From: a bacterium
GTDB taxonomy: Bacteria; Patescibacteriota; 4484-211
Reading direction: 5' to 3'
NCBI GenBank assembly: GCA_027020325.1
Contig: JALUVT010000138.1
Location: forward strand, 1 to 5,902
DNA length: 5,902 nucleotides
The position numbers and the translations under genes are program-made. The notes under the pieces were generated by a model, which had not been told where the DNA came from, searched no databases, and was given only the letters and a program-made list of their open reading frames with translations. Positions within the stretch are counted from its first letter, which is position 1, and every line of letters starts with the position of its first letter. This document shows positions 1 through 5,050 of this stretch, piece after piece.

Positions 1-10
1 AGAGCCAGAT

Positions 11-39
11 TCAACATCTTCTTTTCCCTTTTGTATAAT
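11..39 (+). promoter_or_regulatory. candidate sigma70-type promoter for tnpA
   Basis: A perfect -10 hexamer TATAAT lies at 34-39, and a weak -35 match TCAACA (4 of 6) at 11-16, separated by 17 bases. Transcription would start near 46, about 10 bases before the GTG start, leaving almost no leader. The region is A/T-rich, so a chance -10 match is possible. Confidence 0.4.
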
Positions 40-55
40 TAAGTAAATTAAATAA

Positions 56-487
56 GTGCGGTTATATAAACAAAGTCACACTGTATACAAGACGCAATAT
101 CATTTAGTATGGCCGACAAGATTCCGTCGAAAAATTTTAAATGCAAACATCGGGAGATACTTAAAGATAAAATTTAGGGAAGTAAGGAGATATTATCCGG
201 ATTGGTACTTTATAGAGATTGGTATAGATTATGATCATGTGCATCTGCATATGGTAATTCCGCCGAGATATAGTGTTAGCCAAGTAGTAAATATACTTAA
301 GTCGAATACCAGTAGAGAGTTAAAGAAAAAATTTGGTCAGTTTCTGGAGAAAGTATATTGGGATAATAAGGGGATTTGGTCCAAGGGATTTTTTGTTTCT
401 ACGGTAGGGATTAATGAAGAAATAATTAAACGCTATGTCAAATACCAAGGAAAAGAAGATGTTGGACAAGCGGAGCTTGAACTATAA
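56..487 (+). CDS. tnpA: IS200/IS605-family Y1 (HUH) transposase TnpA
   Basis: This is a single-domain 143-residue transposase that cuts and rejoins single-stranded DNA at the element ends through a 5'-phosphotyrosine intermediate. The N-terminus (HTVYKTQYHLVW, 8-19, then a basic TRFRRK) is typical of the family. The HUH metal-binding motif is HVHLH at 61-65, with H61 and H63 as ligands. The helix RYVKYQ near the C-terminus supplies the nucleophile Y127 and the third ligand Q131, with the expected four-residue spacing. All catalytic residues are therefore present, and the length is normal for the family, so the gene looks intact. Translation starts at GTG; the codon immediately upstream in frame is TAA, so no longer in-frame start exists. 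No Shine-Dalgarno sequence is visible. Family assignment is very secure; current mobility is an inference. Confidence 0.93.
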   Translation: MRLYKQSHTVYKTQYHLVWPTRFRRKILNANIGRYLKIKFREVRRYYPDWYFIEIGIDYDHVHLHMVIPPRYSVSQVVNILKSNTSRELKKKFGQFLEKVYWDNKGIWSKGFFVSTVGINEEIIKRYVKYQGKEDVGQAELEL

Positions 488-491
488 GGCA

Positions 492-511
492 CCACGCCCG
501 TAAGGGCGTGG
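492..511 (+). repeat. perfect hairpin at the transposase gene 3' end (IS200/IS605 right-end type)
   Basis: An 8-bp perfect stem, CCACGCCC (492-499) pairing with GGGCGTGG (504-511), closes a GTAA loop. It begins 4 bases after the tnpA stop. G/C-rich hairpins at this place are the recognition structures of IS200/IS605 transposases, which cut a few bases away. There is no T-run straight after the stem, so it is not a standard intrinsic terminator on the + strand. Confidence 0.65.
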
Positions 512-723
512 GGTTCCATATGGGGAAAATCTAATTTCGTAATTTCTTGATGAAAAAATAAAAAAATTATTCTTCCATAATCTCCTACTAATTTCTCTTT
601 ATACTCTCTATATCCTGTAGTTTTAAAATAATTTACATTGAAAAGGTAAAAAGCCTACGGGCTAAAAATATTTTAAAAATTTTAAGGAGAAAAATTAAAA
701 AAATTAGTTCTTAACAGCTGGTT
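512..723. other. A/T-rich convergent intergenic region
   Basis: This gap lies between the converging tnpA (+) and ppa (-) genes. It is strongly A/T-rich, with many stops in all frames and no credible gene. It may contain the downstream flank of the insertion element and the ppa terminator. A short palindrome, CCATATGG, lies just after the tnpA-end hairpin. Confidence 0.5.
641..663 (-). terminator. weak candidate intrinsic terminator for ppa
   Basis: Read on the - strand, the stem AGCC, loop CGTA, stem GGCT (663-652) is followed by TTTTTACCTTTT. It lies about 60 bases after the ppa stop. The stem is only 4 bp, so termination would be inefficient. Alternatively it is a small hairpin related to mobile-element ends. 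Confidence 0.35.
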
Positions 724-1242
724 TCAGGATTGCAAATATTTTTCCACCATCTTCCGCGCCGCCGCGGCATCCTGCCATTGCCCGACTTTGACCCACTTGC
801 CTTTTTCCAAATCTTTATAGTGTTCAAAAAAATGACGAATTTGTTCCCGTAACACCGCGGGAAGCTCCTCAACTTCCTCAAAAACACCATAAAAAGGATC
901 AACCTTGGCCCGGGGAACGGCAACAATTTTTTCATCTTCTCCGCCCTCATCTTCCATTAATAAAACTCCAATTGGCTTAACCATCATCACACTTCCCGGC
1001 TGCACCGGATAACGGCTTAAAACTAAAACATCTAATGGATCACCGTCCGCGGCTAAAGTTCCGGGAATAAAACCATAATTAAAAGGATAATTCATTGCCG
1101 TATGGAGGAAGCGGTCCACGGTCAAAATTCCCGTCTCCGCATCAACTTCATATTTAATATTGCTGCCTTGAGCAATCTCAATTACCGCCCGTACTTCCTG
1201 CGGGGCCTCTTTACCAGCGCTCAAATCTTTTAATCCCGCCAT
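724..1242 (-). CDS. ppa: inorganic pyrophosphatase, type I (soluble)
   Basis: Ppa is a cytoplasmic, metal-dependent enzyme that hydrolyses pyrophosphate to two phosphates and so drives nucleic acid, tRNA-charging and other biosynthetic reactions forward. The family signature DGDPLDV is at residues 66-72 (D66, D68, D71), and D98 and D103 lie in EDEGGEDEKIVAVP. These match E. coli D65, D67, D70, D97 and D102 with a constant offset of one; K30 and R44 match K29 and R43. The length, 172 residues, is close to E. coli Ppa (175). A TTG codon at 1263 would add seven residues, but the -10 box TATACT lies inside that extension, so I chose the ATG at 1242. No Shine-Dalgarno sequence precedes it and the mRNA is probably leaderless. 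The gene converges on tnpA. Confidence 0.95.
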   Translation of the reverse strand: MAGLKDLSAGKEAPQEVRAVIEIAQGSNIKYEVDAETGILTVDRFLHTAMNYPFNYGFIPGTLAADGDPLDVLVLSRYPVQPGSVMMVKPIGVLLMEDEGGEDEKIVAVPRAKVDPFYGVFEEVEELPAVLREQIRHFFEHYKDLEKGKWVKVGQWQDAAAARKMVEKYLQS

Positions 1243-1251
1243 GGTAAAGTT

Positions 1252-1279
1252 AGTATAACACAACTCTGGCCGCTGACAA
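1252..1279 (-). promoter_or_regulatory. ppa promoter, giving a leaderless or near-leaderless transcript
   Basis: On the - strand a -35 box TTGTCA (1279-1274, 5 of 6 matches to TTGACA) and a -10 box TATACT (1257-1252, 5 of 6) are separated by 16 bases. The expected start point is A1245, three bases before the ATG at 1242. This arrangement also decides the start codon of ppa. Confidence 0.7.
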
Positions 1280-1703
1280 GAGGGGAATATGGAAAATGAT
1301 CCGCTTATTCCCTAAAAGGTATCCACCTACAAAGATTAAGATTTTACTCTGCTGATATTTAAGGTGAATTTAGGAAGTGGAAAACACCCTCACTGCGGCA
1401 GTCATTTTTCCGCAAACTTTCTATCAGCAAATTAAGATAGAGGCAATGCTGATTAAAAAGGTAGTTTATTATAAAGAACTACCGCAAGCAACATTTTTGG
1501 CTCTACAGCTAAAAAAAAGAATAGTACTTTAAGCAACGCAAAAAAATTTTGCTCTCCTATTAATACAACCAATATTACGCAAATTCCTCAAACAAGTTAA
1601 TCAACTTTAGAGCGGCAATTTTGTTTTAGTTATTACCAAATTTATTAAAAAAGCTAAAACAGCACTTAAAATATTGCGGCGAAAATTTTTATCTTCAGGA
1701 CAA
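1280..1703. other. 424-base stretch without a convincing gene; several inverted repeats
   Basis: No recognisable protein, tRNA, tmRNA or RNase P RNA core was found. Inverted repeats are present: GGGAATA (1283-1289) with TATTCCC (1306-1312); TGCTGATA (1350-1357) with TATCAGCA (1422-1429), the latter also able to pair with TGCTGAT (1447-1453); GGTAGTT (1460-1466) with AACTACC (1477-1483); GCAAAA (1538-1543) with TTTTGC (1547-1552). On the + strand the frame from 1374 onward holds only two stops (TAA 1530-1532, TAG 1608-1610) up to the terminator. A 51-codon GTG-initiated frame at 1377-1532 has no proper ribosome binding site. The stretch could be a decayed gene, an RNA gene reading into the 1704-1740 terminator, or plain spacer. 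Confidence 0.5.
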
Positions 1704-1740
1704 AAAAAGAAAAAAGGAGCAAGGCTCCTTTTTTCTTTTT
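1704..1740. terminator. strong bidirectional intrinsic terminator
   Basis: A perfect 17-bp inverted repeat, arms 1704-1720 and 1724-1740, encloses the loop AAG. The G/C-rich core GGAGC/GCTCC is flanked by A-runs on one side and T-runs on the other, so transcripts from either strand would form a stem followed by U-rich RNA. It begins 24 bases after the stop of the zinc-ribbon gene (- strand) and is its natural terminator. On the + strand it would end any transcript crossing 1280-1703. Confidence 0.85.
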
Positions 1741-1764
1741 CCCTAAAATTGCTTTCGCATCTTC

Positions 1765-2040
1765 TTACTCCTCCTCTCCTTCCTCTGTTGATTCATCACT
1801 GGGTTCGTCTTCTTCGTATTCTTCCTCTTCTTCCTCTTCTTCCCACAACTCTTCCTCCTCATCATCCCACAAACCACCAAAATCATCATCTCCAGCAGTA
1901 GTTTCAGTTTCTTCCTCCTCAGTTTCTTCAGTCTCTTCCTCCTCCTCAACAGGCTCCATTCCTACTCCACAATCCGGACAAGTCGGAGTTTCCTCCTCTT
2001 CCATGGTCTGACCGCATTCAGGACATTTATAAGTCGCCAT
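1765..2040 (-). CDS. small zinc-ribbon protein with a highly acidic C-terminal tail
   Basis: The predicted 91-residue protein has an N-terminal four-cysteine zinc ribbon, CPEC at 6-9 and CPDC at 21-24 (ligands C6, C9, C21, C24), followed by a tail made largely of Glu and Asp. By my count 47 of 91 residues are acidic and only K5 is basic. The tail has aromatic interruptions (FGGLW, ELW, EEY). There is no signal peptide or membrane segment, so a soluble, cytoplasmic and mostly disordered protein is expected. The ATG at 2040 is preferred over an in-frame GTG at 2046 because AGGAGG (2055-2050) lies 9 bases before the ATG but only 3 before the GTG. I do not recognise a characterised family beyond the zinc ribbon. 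Binding to a basic partner such as a ribosomal or nucleic-acid-binding protein is speculation. The strong SD, complete reading frame and own terminator argue that it is a real, expressed gene despite its low complexity. Confidence 0.82.
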   Translation of the reverse strand: MATYKCPECGQTMEEEETPTCPDCGVGMEPVEEEEETEETEEEETETTAGDDDFGGLWDDEEEELWEEEEEEEEYEEDEPSDESTEEGEEE

Positions 2041-2046
2041 TTTCAC

Positions 2047-2056
2047 TCACCTCCTT
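2047..2056 (-). promoter_or_regulatory. full-length Shine-Dalgarno site of the zinc-ribbon gene
   Basis: Read on the - strand the site is AAGGAGGTGA, fully complementary to the usual bacterial 16S rRNA 3' end, ending 6 bases before the ATG at 2040. It is the only strong SD in the window and decides this start codon. Confidence 0.9.
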
Positions 2057-2117
2057 TTTAATTTACTCAACTTTGAAAAAAAGACTTCCAGAAAATTCTT
2101 TCTTACTTTGCCCTAAT

Positions 2118-2135
2118 CTAGACAACCTTGTCAAG
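2118..2135. promoter_or_regulatory. dyad overlapping the ruvC -35 box, possible operator
   Basis: GACAA, CC, TTGTC (2121-2132) is a perfect 5+5 dyad. It extends to CT...AG on the outer sides after one mismatched pair on each flank (2118-2135). Its position over the -35 box in the divergent ruvC/zinc-ribbon region suits a repressor site. It does not match the E. coli or Bacillus LexA consensus. It could also be a chance palindrome. Confidence 0.3.
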
Positions 2136-2156
2136 AAGCAATTTGTTGGCTAAAAT
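2128..2156 (+). promoter_or_regulatory. promoter of the ruvC-ruvA-ruvB-trmD-ppsA operon
   Basis: A -35 box TTGTCA (2128-2133, 5 of 6) and a -10 box TAAAAT (2151-2156, 5 of 6) are separated by exactly 17 bases. Transcription would start near 2163, giving a leader of about 29 bases before the ruvC ATG. The -35 variant is identical to that of ppa. A dyad overlaps the -35 box (see the entry at 2118-2135). Confidence 0.65.
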
Positions 2157-2191
2157 AAAGCCCCAGAGAGCCTTAAAGCCAACAAAAAATT

Positions 2192-2731
2192 ATGCCCAAT
2201 TCCACCCTCAACATCCTTGGTCTCGATCCCGGTTTGGCCAGCACGGGATGGGCTTTAATTCAATTAAAAAGCGCTCATCAACATCCGTCCCGTCCTCTCG
2301 AAATAAAAAAAATTTCCTATGGAGTTATCAAGACTTCGAGCCAATTTTCTCTGCCTCAGCGACTCCAGATTCTTTATCAGGAATTAAAAAAAATTATTTC
2401 TCCTGTACCTCCCCAGTTAGCAGCAATTGAAGCCATCTATTTCGGCAAAAACAGCCGCAGTGCCCTCTTGGTTGGACAGGCCAAAGGAGTCGCCCTTCTC
2501 GCTCTGGAAGAAAAGGGAATTACCTGCCGTGAGTTTACACCGCTGGAAATTAAAATTGCCGTCTGCGGCTACGGTCGTGCGGCTAAAAAACAAATTCAAC
2601 AAATGATGCAAAAACTGCTACAATTAAAAGAGCTTCCGCGGCCGGATCATGCGGCTGATGCTTTAGCCGCTGCCTATACCGCCGCCTTAACCTGGAAAAA
2701 CGATGCTCGAAAGCCTGCAGGGAAAAATTAA
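2192..2731 (+). CDS. ruvC: Holliday junction resolvase RuvC
   Basis: RuvC is a dimeric RNase H-fold endonuclease that cuts Holliday junctions symmetrically after RuvAB branch migration. The 179-residue product starts with the classic ILGLDPGLASTGW (catalytic D12), followed by AIEAIYFGKN (E80) and the C-terminal PDHAADALA (H153 and D156). The residue matching E. coli D138 is His, as in Thermus thermophilus RuvC, so the active site is complete. VGQAKGVALLAL (94-105) and YGRAAKKQIQQMM (127-139) are also typical. The length is normal or slightly long; a loop around 28-37 (AHQHPSRPLE) and a basic C-terminal tail account for the extra residues. Translation starts at the ATG without a visible SD. 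The 3' end overlaps ruvA by 29 bases, suggesting coupled translation. Confidence 0.97.
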   Translation: MPNSTLNILGLDPGLASTGWALIQLKSAHQHPSRPLEIKKISYGVIKTSSQFSLPQRLQILYQELKKIISPVPPQLAAIEAIYFGKNSRSALLVGQAKGVALLALEEKGITCREFTPLEIKIAVCGYGRAAKKQIQQMMQKLLQLKELPRPDHAADALAAAYTAALTWKNDARKPAGKN

Positions 2732-3275
2732 AGACAAGATCGACCAACAACTGCTCCTCGCTCTCGGCCCCGTGGTTTTACGGATCAAAGTTCCGCTTCC
2801 TTTTTTCTTTAACGCGCGGCAGGGAGAAGAAATTCTTCTTTTCACCCACCTTTACTGGCGCGAAAATGAAATTAGCCTCTATGGTTTTCCTACCGCAGCG
2901 GAAGCCCAGTTTTTCCGTCTTTTAATCAATATTTCCGGCATCGGACCCAAAAGTGCCCTCGCCCTTCTTTCGCAAAATACAGTGGAAGAAATAAAGAAAG
3001 CCCTTGCTCAGGGAGATCTGCACCTTTTCACTCGCACCCCGGGAATTGGCCAAAAAACAGCCCGCCGTTTACTTTTGGAACTAAGTTCTTTATTTCCTTC
3101 AACCGCGGAAGCAAAGTCAGAAGCATTAAGCACCGCCGAAGCTCAACTGCGGCAAGCCCTCCGTTCTCTAGGCTACCGGGAACAGGAAATAAAACATATT
3201 CTTCCGCACCTCAATCTGGAACAACCATTGGCAAAAGTCTTAAAAAAAGCTTTGCAACTTTTAGCACCTTCTTAA
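2703..3275 (+). CDS. ruvA: Holliday junction branch migration protein RuvA
   Basis: RuvA forms tetramers that hold the Holliday junction in an open square and load the RuvB motors. The 190-residue product shows the three expected domains: an N-terminal OB-fold (about 1-63, beginning MLESLQGKI), a middle domain with two helix-hairpin-helix motifs (ISGIGPKSA at 77-85 and TPGIGQKTA at 112-120), and, after a flexible linker (about 132-142), a small C-terminal helical domain (about 143-188) that contacts RuvB. The length is typical. The ATG start lies inside the ruvC coding region, 29 bases before its end, and no other start gives the conserved N-terminus. The upstream GGAAA is at best a weak ribosome binding site. 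The stop is one base before the ruvB ATG. Confidence 0.97.
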   Translation: MLESLQGKIKDKIDQQLLLALGPVVLRIKVPLPFFFNARQGEEILLFTHLYWRENEISLYGFPTAAEAQFFRLLINISGIGPKSALALLSQNTVEEIKKALAQGDLHLFTRTPGIGQKTARRLLLELSSLFPSTAEAKSEALSTAEAQLRQALRSLGYREQEIKHILPHLNLEQPLAKVLKKALQLLAPS

Positions 3276-3276
3276 A

Positions 3277-4290
3277 ATGAAAGAAGAGAACAATAATTCA
3301 ACGCCTTTGGCCAATCTCGATACTGCACTGCGTCCGCGGACACTGCAAGAATATTTTTTTCAAGGACGAATAAAGCCACAGCTTTTTTCTTCCCTCCAAA
3401 TTTTACTTCAGGCAGCACAAGAACGCGGCGAGCCTCTTGATCACATCCTTTTTTATGGTCCCCCGGGACTGGGAAAAACAACCCTCGCCCAAATTATTGC
3501 CCACGAAATGCAAAGCCAAATCAAAGTTACTTCGGGCCCGGTTATTGAACGCGTCGGCGATCTGGCGGCAATTCTCAGCAATCTCAACCACGGCGATATT
3601 CTTTTTATTGATGAAATTCACCGCCTCCGCAAAAATATTGAAGAAATCATGTATGCGGCAATGGAGGACTTTGCCTTGGACATTGTGCTGGGAAAAGGCC
3701 CCTCGGCCCAAACCCTGCGCCTCGAACTGCCGCGATTTACAATTATCGGCGCCACCACCCGCATCAGCCTCATCAGCGCCCCCCTGCGCGACCGCTTTGG
3801 CGTTATCCACCGTCTGCAATTTTTTTCTCCTGCTGATTTAACTTTAATCATTAAGCGTTCCGCGCAACAATTACAGCTCTCTTTAACTGACTCCGCCTGT
3901 CGCGAAATTGCCCGCCGCGCCCGCGGCACTCCCCGGATTGCCAATCGGCTCTTAAAACGACTGCGGGATTATTCGCAAATTCAGCGCTGGGGAAAAATTG
4001 ACGAAAAACAAATCAAACAAGCCTTTGATCTCCTCGGAGTTGATGAAAAAGGATTAACAACTAGTGACCGCCACTACCTCCAAACACTTATCGAAAAATT
4101 CAACGGCGGGCCAGTAGGGCTAAAAACTATCAGTTCTGCGCTGGCCGAAGATCAAGCAACAATTGAAGAAGTAGTCGAGCCTTTTCTCCTTCAGTTAGGG
4201 TTAATTAAACGCACCCCGCGCGGCCGTCACGCTACCCCCCGCGCCTACCAACATCTTCAACAACCTCTGGCCAAAAAAAGGCTTTTGTGA
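3277..4290 (+). CDS. ruvB: Holliday junction branch migration ATPase RuvB
   Basis: RuvB is the hexameric AAA+ motor that pulls DNA through the RuvA-bound junction. The 337-residue product carries every expected element: the N-terminal LRPRTLQEY (18-26), Walker A GPPGLGKTT (61-69), Walker B ILFIDEIH (108-115), sensor 1 GATTR (158-162), the arginine-finger segment PLRDRFG (169-175), sensor 2 GTPRIANRL (217-225), and a C-terminal winged helix (about 255-325) with GGPVGLKTIS and RTPRGRHAT. One mild oddity is EYFFQG at 25-30, where most RuvB proteins have a sequence close to EYIGQ. The ATG follows the ruvA stop after a single base and has no SD, so translation is probably coupled to ruvA. The length is normal and the gene intact. 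Confidence 0.98.
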   Translation: MKEENNNSTPLANLDTALRPRTLQEYFFQGRIKPQLFSSLQILLQAAQERGEPLDHILFYGPPGLGKTTLAQIIAHEMQSQIKVTSGPVIERVGDLAAILSNLNHGDILFIDEIHRLRKNIEEIMYAAMEDFALDIVLGKGPSAQTLRLELPRFTIIGATTRISLISAPLRDRFGVIHRLQFFSPADLTLIIKRSAQQLQLSLTDSACREIARRARGTPRIANRLLKRLRDYSQIQRWGKIDEKQIKQAFDLLGVDEKGLTTSDRHYLQTLIEKFNGGPVGLKTISSALAEDQATIEEVVEPFLLQLGLIKRTPRGRHATPRAYQHLQQPLAKKRLL

Positions 4291-4303
4291 TAAAAAATAA
4301 TTG

Positions 4304-5050
4304 ATGCTAATTGACATCCTCACCCTTTTTCCCGCCGCTTTTGAAGGTCCTTTTGCGGTTTCGATTCTTCGCCGCGCCCAAGAAAAAAAATTGGTCCAAA
4401 TCCGCGTTCATGATTTACGGCAATGGGCGCGGGATAAAAATAAAACCGTTGACGACCGCCCCTACGGCGGGGGAGTAGGGATGATCCTTAAAATAGAACC
4501 AGTCTACGCCGCTGTCCAACAATTAAAAGAAGAATTTAAGAAAATAAAGAAAAAAAACGAATTTTCTCATGTTGTTTTGCTCACTCCCGCGGGACGGGTC
4601 TTTAATCATCGCATTGCCCGCAAACTGGCTGATTTAAAACACCTCATTTTAATCTGCGGTCACTACGAAGGTGTTGACCAGCGGATTGCCGATCACATCG
4701 CTGATGAAAATCTCTCCATTGGCGACTACATTCTTAGTGGGGGAGAACTGCCGGCAATGGTGGTTACCGAAGCTGTAACTCGTCTTATCCCCGGTGTTTT
4801 GGGAAAGGAAGAATCAAAAGAAGAAGAATCATTTGCCTATGCCGGAGGGTTGCTTAAATACCCGCAATACACGCGGCCGGAAGAATTTGAAGGCCTGCGT
4901 GTTCCAGAAATTTTGCTTTCGGGGAATCATGCTGAGATTGAAAGCTGGCGCAAAAAACAGGCTCTAGCACTGACCCAGCGCTACCGCCCCGATCTACTTG
5001 CCAACTACCCCCTGACACGGTTAGAATTAGAATCAAAGCCCCAAAAATGA
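4304..5050 (+). CDS. trmD: tRNA (guanine37-N1)-methyltransferase TrmD
   Basis: TrmD uses S-adenosylmethionine to methylate N1 of G37 next to the anticodon, which prevents +1 frameshifting. The 248-residue product has the trefoil-knot SPOUT motifs: YGGGVGM (54-60), LICGHYEGVDQRI (116-128), SIGDYILSGGELPAM (138-152), TRLIPGVLG (159-167), and the C-terminal domain with YPQYTRP and LLSGNHAEI (204-212). R160 matches E. coli R154. The position matching the catalytic E. coli D169 (in TEDSF) reads EEESF here, giving E175. I chose the ATG at 4304 over the TTG one codon upstream because MLIDILTLFP fits the family start. It lies 13 bases after ruvB and overlaps ppsA by 4 bases. Placement behind ruvB differs from the well-known rpsP-rimM-trmD-rplS order. 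Family identity is secure; whether the enzyme has normal activity is open. Confidence 0.96.
   Translation: MLIDILTLFPAAFEGPFAVSILRRAQEKKLVQIRVHDLRQWARDKNKTVDDRPYGGGVGMILKIEPVYAAVQQLKEEFKKIKKKNEFSHVVLLTPAGRVFNHRIARKLADLKHLILICGHYEGVDQRIADHIADENLSIGDYILSGGELPAMVVTEAVTRLIPGVLGKEESKEEESFAYAGGLLKYPQYTRPEEFEGLRVPEILLSGNHAEIESWRKKQALALTQRYRPDLLANYPLTRLELESKPQK

Larger units (their letters stand above)
56..511 (+). mobile_element. IS200/IS605-family element, minimum extent (left end not seen)
   Basis: The interval spans a Y1 transposase gene and the hairpin 4 bases after its stop codon. Elements of this family have no terminal inverted repeats; they carry subterminal hairpins that the transposase recognises as single-stranded DNA. 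The 492-511 hairpin fits the right-end structure. No matching left-end hairpin is visible in the 55 bases before the gene, so the left end lies outside the window or has been lost. No tnpB accessory gene follows, which makes this IS200-like (tnpA only). The gene is more A/T-rich than the operon at 2192-5902 and uses many ATA, AGA and AGG codons that the operon largely avoids, consistent with acquisition by transfer. The exact right boundary is not determined. Confidence 0.7.

Noticed and set aside
488..511. Hairpin after tnpA as an intrinsic terminator
   Set aside because: No T-run follows the stem; a right-end element hairpin explains its position better.
711..950. Open frame on the - strand overlapping ppa
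   Set aside because: It overlaps the clearly conserved ppa gene in another frame and its translation is rich in basic, low-complexity sequence; it is a shadow.
1674..1949. Open frames on both strands across the acidic-protein gene (1674-1901 + and 1743-1949 -)
   Set aside because: They are other-frame readings of the Glu-rich repeat and of the terminator; they give low-complexity Leu/Pro/His or Lys/Arg peptides and lack ribosome binding sites.
2107..2135. TTGACA on the - strand (2135-2130) as the -35 box of the zinc-ribbon gene
   Set aside because: No acceptable -10 hexamer lies 15-19 bases downstream on that strand; the promoter of this gene remains unidentified.
2128..2430. Open + frame at 2128-2430 overlapping the ruvC start
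   Set aside because: Its start lies in the promoter -35 box and it overlaps conserved RuvC sequence; no recognisable protein features.
2648..2659. His in place of the E. coli RuvC catalytic Asp138
   Set aside because: His at this position is the known catalytic residue in Thermus thermophilus RuvC and related proteins, so it is a normal variant.
2703..2731. ruvC/ruvA overlap as a possible frameshift or fusion
   Set aside because: Both proteins are complete, with normal ends; a 29-base overlap is ordinary coupling.
3403..3944. Long open frames inside ruvB (3437-3841 + and 3403-3819, 3618-3944 -)
   Set aside because: The ruvB frame contains every conserved motif without interruption; these are by-products of its composition.
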